Below are positions 61,201 to 64,000 of a stretch of DNA of 64,000 bases, in pieces. Numbering within the stretch: position 1 is the first letter of the stretch; each line of letters starts with the position of its first letter. The DNA comes from Lateolabrax maculatus (lineage: Eukaryota > Chordata > Actinopteri > Acropomatiformes > Lateolabracidae), in NCBI GenBank assembly GCA_031216445.1, contig CM062205.1, forward strand, positions 17,073,001 to 17,137,000. Reading direction: 5' to 3'. Made by a program: the position numbers and the translations under genes. The notes under the pieces were generated by a model. It saw only the letters and a program-made list of their open reading frames with translations, did no database searches and was not told where the DNA came from.

Positions 61201-63395
61201 GTATACACTCGTATACAAGTCTACATAGAAATACACCAATAGTTATACAGAAACACAAAATTTACTGAAACAATAGGGAATTTCAAACCATGTGACATGC
61301 TTATATGTTTCTGTCAACTTCTACAGCTGAAGCAGGAGTTTGCTGGGGAGCTTGTTCAGCTTGAGGAAGCTCTGAAACAGGAGAGGGTTCATGTGCAGGA
61401 GGAGATGAAAAGGCTGAGAGAAGAGCTCCAAGAGCAGCATGAAGCTGAGCTCTCTGCCCTGAGGTCAGACCTTGAAAAAGCCCTTGAAGAGGAGAAGGAG
61501 AAGTTAAAGGCTCTACAGGCTGCACTAGATAACGATGAGAGTAAGATGATTTTTTTGAAAGAATCACATGGGTTGTCAGTAGAATGTCATTATAGCTTCC
61601 AGTCATATCAGAAGTTTTGAAAATGAAATAAATGTTTAAGTAGTGGTTCTAGTAGTGCTAGTATCATGTTGTGTTTGTCTTTTAGGCCCACAGGTCCTTA
61701 TAGTGAAGCAGAGACTGGAGGCCCAGTATGACAGCGAGCTGCAAAGGGCAAGGAGCTGCATGGCAACAGAAATCAAGGAACTCACTGCTCTCCTCCAGGA
61801 GCAGGGTGAGGAGCGGCTACACCAAGCCCAAGAGAGGTGAGCTCTATCGAGGCTCAAGATCCTTAAGTCTTGACTGTAGCTGGAGGTCAGTGGTTTGTCA
61901 GGGGATGAACCCTGGAACATGAGTCATGGTCATATTGTTATATTACACACATTTTGTTTTAGTTTTATAGATGGGTTTATCACATAGGATGTGTGGATTT
62001 TTCCATTCACAATTTTCAAAATGGCGTCAAATTGGTTATTTATGACCAAAACCTAAAGGTATTCAATTTACATTAAAACTAGTCAATCAGCAAATGTCAT
62101 GTTTGAGAAATGATTAACTGATCAAAATGATTAATAGATTAATTATCTGTTGTTCGACCAACCACTTTAGCAGTATATAAATAAGCTATAGCGAAATGGA
62201 CAGTCCTCTTTAGTGTTGTTGTGACATTTATTGTGCATGCCGACTTTCAACTGCAGTGCTGCTATAATGGTCTGAAAAATGGGCAGCAGAAACTCCTCCA
62301 GTTTCTTCTTTAGGACTCTTGAAAATACTCTGTTTTTAACGATTTGCGATATTTTGTTTTTGTCTGTGTTCAGGTTCCGAGAGGAAAAAGCAGTGTTGGA
62401 GCAAAGTTTGGCCCAAAAATATGAAATCTCTCTGGCAGAGCTACAGAACAAACATCAAACTGAGCTGGAACATGAGAGAGCAACACTACTGAACAAACAC
62501 TCCCAAGAGACGGACACACTCAATGCCAAACACAAAGCACAACTAGACTCACTCAGTGCCAGTCACAGAGATCAGCTTGCAGCTATGGCCGTTGAGCTTG
62601 AATCCAAACACAACGCTGAGCTTGTTGCCTTGGAAGCAGCCCTAAATTCCAAACGAAAGGCAGACCTTGAGAGTCTGGAGACGGTCTTTCAGGAGACCAA
62701 TCAGGCTCATCTGGAGGCTTTAGAAGCTGAATTGGCTCGCAAACACCAGGAAGAGAGGGATGAACTGGAAAAGAGGATGCTGGGTAATATGGACACTTTG
62801 GAGGCCACATACCTGAAGGAAGTGCATGTAAGGACACAATTCTTAACCAGTCAAACATAATGTATGTGGTCAATGTTTGAAAATCTTTAGAAGTACACAA
62901 TAGTGCCGTTGTTAAGGGTTTCTCAGTTTGTAAGTACTTTTGAGTGCCATTGTCTTTTTTTTTTTTAAATCTCAGACACTGCGCGATGAAATGGTGCAAC
63001 TTGAAGAGCAGTATCGTCAAGACTTGAATCGCCACATGTCAGAACATACGCAGCAAATGGAGCACCATGCCGCAGAGCAGCTGTCCAACAGGGAGGAGCT
63101 GAGGAAGGAGCTGGCTCAGGTGCACATAGAGAAGTTTAGTGCCATGGCAGCAGAGCTCAGCCACGTTCACAAGGTGAGAAATTAAAATGGCTGCTAGACC
63201 TAACATCTGATATACATCAATTCAGCATTAATCAACCAAAACAACCAAAAACACAGATAACCGACAGCTTGTACTACTGACTTTGATCAAATTAACGTTT
63301 TCTTTTTCATGATGTGTTTACAGACTGAGCTGGCTTCTCAAAAAGAGGCTTTAGATACTGAACACTGCAAAGCCCTGGAGACTCTTAAGAAGCAG
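46854..63395 (+). CDS. pcnt: Pericentrin, N-terminal 1857 codons (partial)
   Basis: Giant coiled-coil scaffold of the pericentriolar material that anchors gamma-tubulin complexes and dynein cargo at centrosomes and basal bodies. Twenty-eight exons, 46854-46901 through 63324-63395, join with no phase error; the C-terminal half, including the PACT centrosome-targeting domain, lies beyond the right edge. Start MDEDERRRKVEAGRAK|LASFRQKRAKGD (human MEVEQEQRRRKVEAGRTK|LAHFRQRKTKGD), cut at the same intron. Later RTSRQELGELKEQLLARSSR and RYFEQRLRVSEESYREE match the human RTSRQELSELHEQLLARTSR and IYFEKKLRDAEKTYQED. MAAELSHVHK closes the visible part. Nearly all of it is heptad coiled coil rich in E, Q, K and L. 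AKAP9 shares the N-terminus, but the C21orf58 neighbour and the later blocks fix it as pcnt. Confidence 0.93.
46902..50374 (+). other. pcnt intron 1 (3.5 kb)
   Basis: Non-coding. It holds several T-rich runs (47420-47460, 49722-49755, 49870-49890), interleaved inverted repeats at 47835-47875 and a near X-box, GTTGCTATGGTAAT, at 48439-48452. No exon is needed between exons 1 and 2, since the join KVEAGRAK|LASFRQ matches the family. Confidence 0.6.
50864..50877. promoter_or_regulatory. Perfect X-box motif in pcnt intron 2
   Basis: GTTGTCATAGCAAC fits GTHNYYATRRNAAC at all positions. It lies 313 bp after the end of exon 2. Binding is inferred from sequence only. Confidence 0.45.
51155..52090 (+). 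other. pcnt intron 3
   Basis: 936 bp between the exon 3 donor GTATAT and the exon 4 acceptor CTTGCAG. I see no feature in it. Confidence 0.6.
52369..53297 (+). CDS. pcnt: pcnt exon 5 (929 nt, largest seen here)
   Basis: Residues 174 to about 483. It opens with TSVEFLRIKSQSGAEI and a disordered linker with His/Gln. A long E/R/K-rich coiled coil follows (EEERQRQEEEMQRLKEEHRE). The exon ends with VVNESFEHCSQLDISADY. Donor AG|GTTAGA. A polymorphism-prone GT/G tract begins 25 bp after it. Confidence 0.88.
53322..53354 (+). repeat. (TG)n-(G)14 tract beside a splice donor
   Basis: Nine to ten TG units run straight into fourteen G. The tract starts 25 bp after the exon 5 donor of pcnt. Confidence 0.9.
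53550..57929 (+). CDS. pcnt: pcnt exons 6-15
   Basis: Exons 53550-53900, 54320-54722, 54928-55344, 55459-55683, 56072-56167, 56332-56475, 56767-56854, 57037-57116, 57245-57542 and 57829-57929. They encode FELNSDVLGDEPLLSISNRY, then long coiled coils. Exon 14 has a distinctive S/T/Q/A/L heptad array. Introns here are mostly 80-550 bp and I saw nothing else in them. Confidence 0.87.
57916..57933 (+). repeat. LINE target-site duplication, left copy (spans exon 15 donor)
   Basis: AACTGCAGCAAGAGGTTA, 18 bp, identical to 58697-58714. The first 14 bases are the end of pcnt exon 15 and the last four are the start of its donor. Confidence 0.8.
57934..58696 (-). mobile_element. 5'-truncated LINE (non-LTR retrotransposon) fragment
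   Basis: A 763-bp minus-strand insertion in pcnt between exons 15 and 16, bounded by perfect 18-bp direct repeats. Its 3' end, on the left, is A-rich on the minus strand (AATAAATAAAAAAT). The open frame at about 58381-58696 reads like the C-terminal end of an ORF2 reverse-transcriptase protein of L1-like fish LINEs: SQFPAKEITFKILNDINPSS and CGKDIETIEHVFFQCE, the familiar C-x-x-x-ETIEH-FF-C block. The 5' part with the endonuclease and catalytic RT motifs is absent, so the copy is dead. The exact clade is not determined. Confidence 0.8.
58697..58714 (+). repeat. LINE target-site duplication, right copy
   Basis: Identical 18 bp to 57916-57933. It is followed by GT, so this copy keeps the original pcnt donor context GAG|GTTAGT. 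Confidence 0.8.
58879..63395 (+). CDS. pcnt: pcnt exons 16-28
   Basis: Exons 58879-58990, 59241-59367, 59526-59645, 59731-59809, 60024-60128, 60714-60825, 60936-60976, 61066-61200, 61327-61540, 61686-61836, 62374-62827, 62976-63173 and 63324-63395. Exons 16-18 are the best match to human PCNT (RTSRQEL, LLARSSRVDDIE, YFEQRL). Exon 26 has repeated K-H units (LLNKHSQETDTLNAKHKAQL ... ESKHNAEL ... ARKHQEER), matching the human LEARHQAALGELTAS region. The frame is still open at 63395. Confidence 0.9.
60129..60713 (+). other. pcnt intron 20
   Basis: 585 bp of non-coding DNA. No repeat family was recognised with confidence. Confidence 0.5.
62085..62165 (+). repeat. Fragment of the GATTAAT-rich teleost repeat
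   Basis: 'TTGAGAAATGATTAACTGAT' and 'AATGATTAATAGATTAATTA' match, from memory, the right part of the family seen at 20179-20492. It lies in pcnt intron 25. Confidence 0.4.
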
Positions 63396-64000
63396 GTACT
63401 TACGCAGTCACCCCAACATTACTTTGGTTCTCTAATATTTTAAAAGCCAAAGTTTTAAGTGTCTTCTCACAAGGACGCTGGTTGTAATGTTGTTAATGTA
63501 ATTTTATAGCACAATAGTTGCTTCTGATCAGTTAAAATAAAATCCCTGAAAAATCTTTAATTTCCATTTATGTCAGCATTTATTCTTCAACACCTTTAAA
63601 TTCAATATGTAGTCAAAGCAAAACAGTGGTTCCCACTGATTGAGGATATGTTTGTGTTGGTTAGCCATCACATACTACTGCACACAAATGCTCCATTCTG
63701 TTAAATTTGCTGTCATTCCTAACTTTAACAGCATTTACAAAGGAAGAACTTGAAATGCAAAAATACAATCTTTTGGGGGCAGGTCTGTTGGGTGGGACAC
63801 CCAAATAAGACAGAGGTAGCTAGATCACACTGGGTAGACGATGGATGGATGGATGGATGGATGGATCTACGTTTTTAGCTCTTAGTAAGAATAAAAATGG
63901 TAGAAAGTGAAACACTGAGCTGCTTGTCCTAGATATCTGCACTAGTGTTTGTCACCTTTTCACTCCTGCTTTTCCAGTTTTGATTTATCTTTGCATCCTG
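63396..64000 (+). other. pcnt intron 28 (runs off the window)
   Basis: Donor GTACTT follows exon 28. The rest is AT-rich with a (GATG)n tract at 63840-63866. A CAG at 63975-63977 is followed by TTT TGA in the required phase, so no further exon is supported. Confidence 0.6.
63840..63866 (+). repeat. (GATG)n microsatellite
   Basis: Six GATG units in the last visible pcnt intron. Confidence 0.9.

Noticed and set aside
63971..64000. Possible pcnt exon after a TTTTCCAG acceptor
   Set aside because: The phase required by exon 28 gives TTT TGA, an immediate stop.
1..64000. CRISPR array, operon, phage or toxin system
   Set aside because: The DNA is vertebrate nuclear. Tandem arrays here are simple-sequence microsatellites without spacers.

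Overview
This window looks like chromosomal DNA from a teleost fish, probably a percomorph. The genes are vertebrate genes with spliced exons. The non-coding DNA is full of (CA/GT)n microsatellites and carries several interspersed repeats that I recognise as common in percomorph genomes. No bacterial, phage or plasmid features were seen.

Layout. (1) 724-24672, minus strand: the first four coding exons of a myosin-X-like unconventional myosin. They are spread over 24 kb, and the gene runs off the left edge just before its ATP-binding P-loop exon. Its GC- and CpG-rich promoter lies at about 24.2-25.05 kb. (2) About 25.4-33.6 kb: an intergenic stretch with repeats and no supportable gene. (3) 33.6-42.9 kb, plus strand: a complete atg9a gene with 18 coding exons (856 residues), likely non-coding 5' exons and a long 3'UTR. 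Its second coding intron is a U12-type AT-AC intron. (4) 43213-43285: a tRNA-Lys(UUU) gene followed by a decayed partial copy. (5) 43721-45903, minus strand: the fish counterpart of human C21orf58, 8 coding exons (296 residues). (6) 46854 to the right edge, plus strand: the 5' part of pericentrin (pcnt), 28 exons joined in one open frame of 1857 codons. C21orf58 and pcnt are head to head, as in human 21q22.3, across a 950-bp region with an RFX X-box-like site midway and four CCAAT boxes.

How the genes relate. The myosin acts in filopodia, ATG9A supplies lipid scrambling and membrane for autophagosomes, and pericentrin scaffolds the centrosome and ciliary base. They are neighbours, not a pathway. 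Only the C21orf58/pcnt pair appears to share regulation.

The exon models were read by eye from splice sites, phase continuity and remembered family sequences. All junctions keep frame. No transcript data or database search was available. The most unusual observations are a LINE fragment whose 18-bp target-site duplication copied a pcnt splice donor, the AT-AC intron in atg9a, and X-box motifs in excess of chance. I did not find a wholly new biological system.
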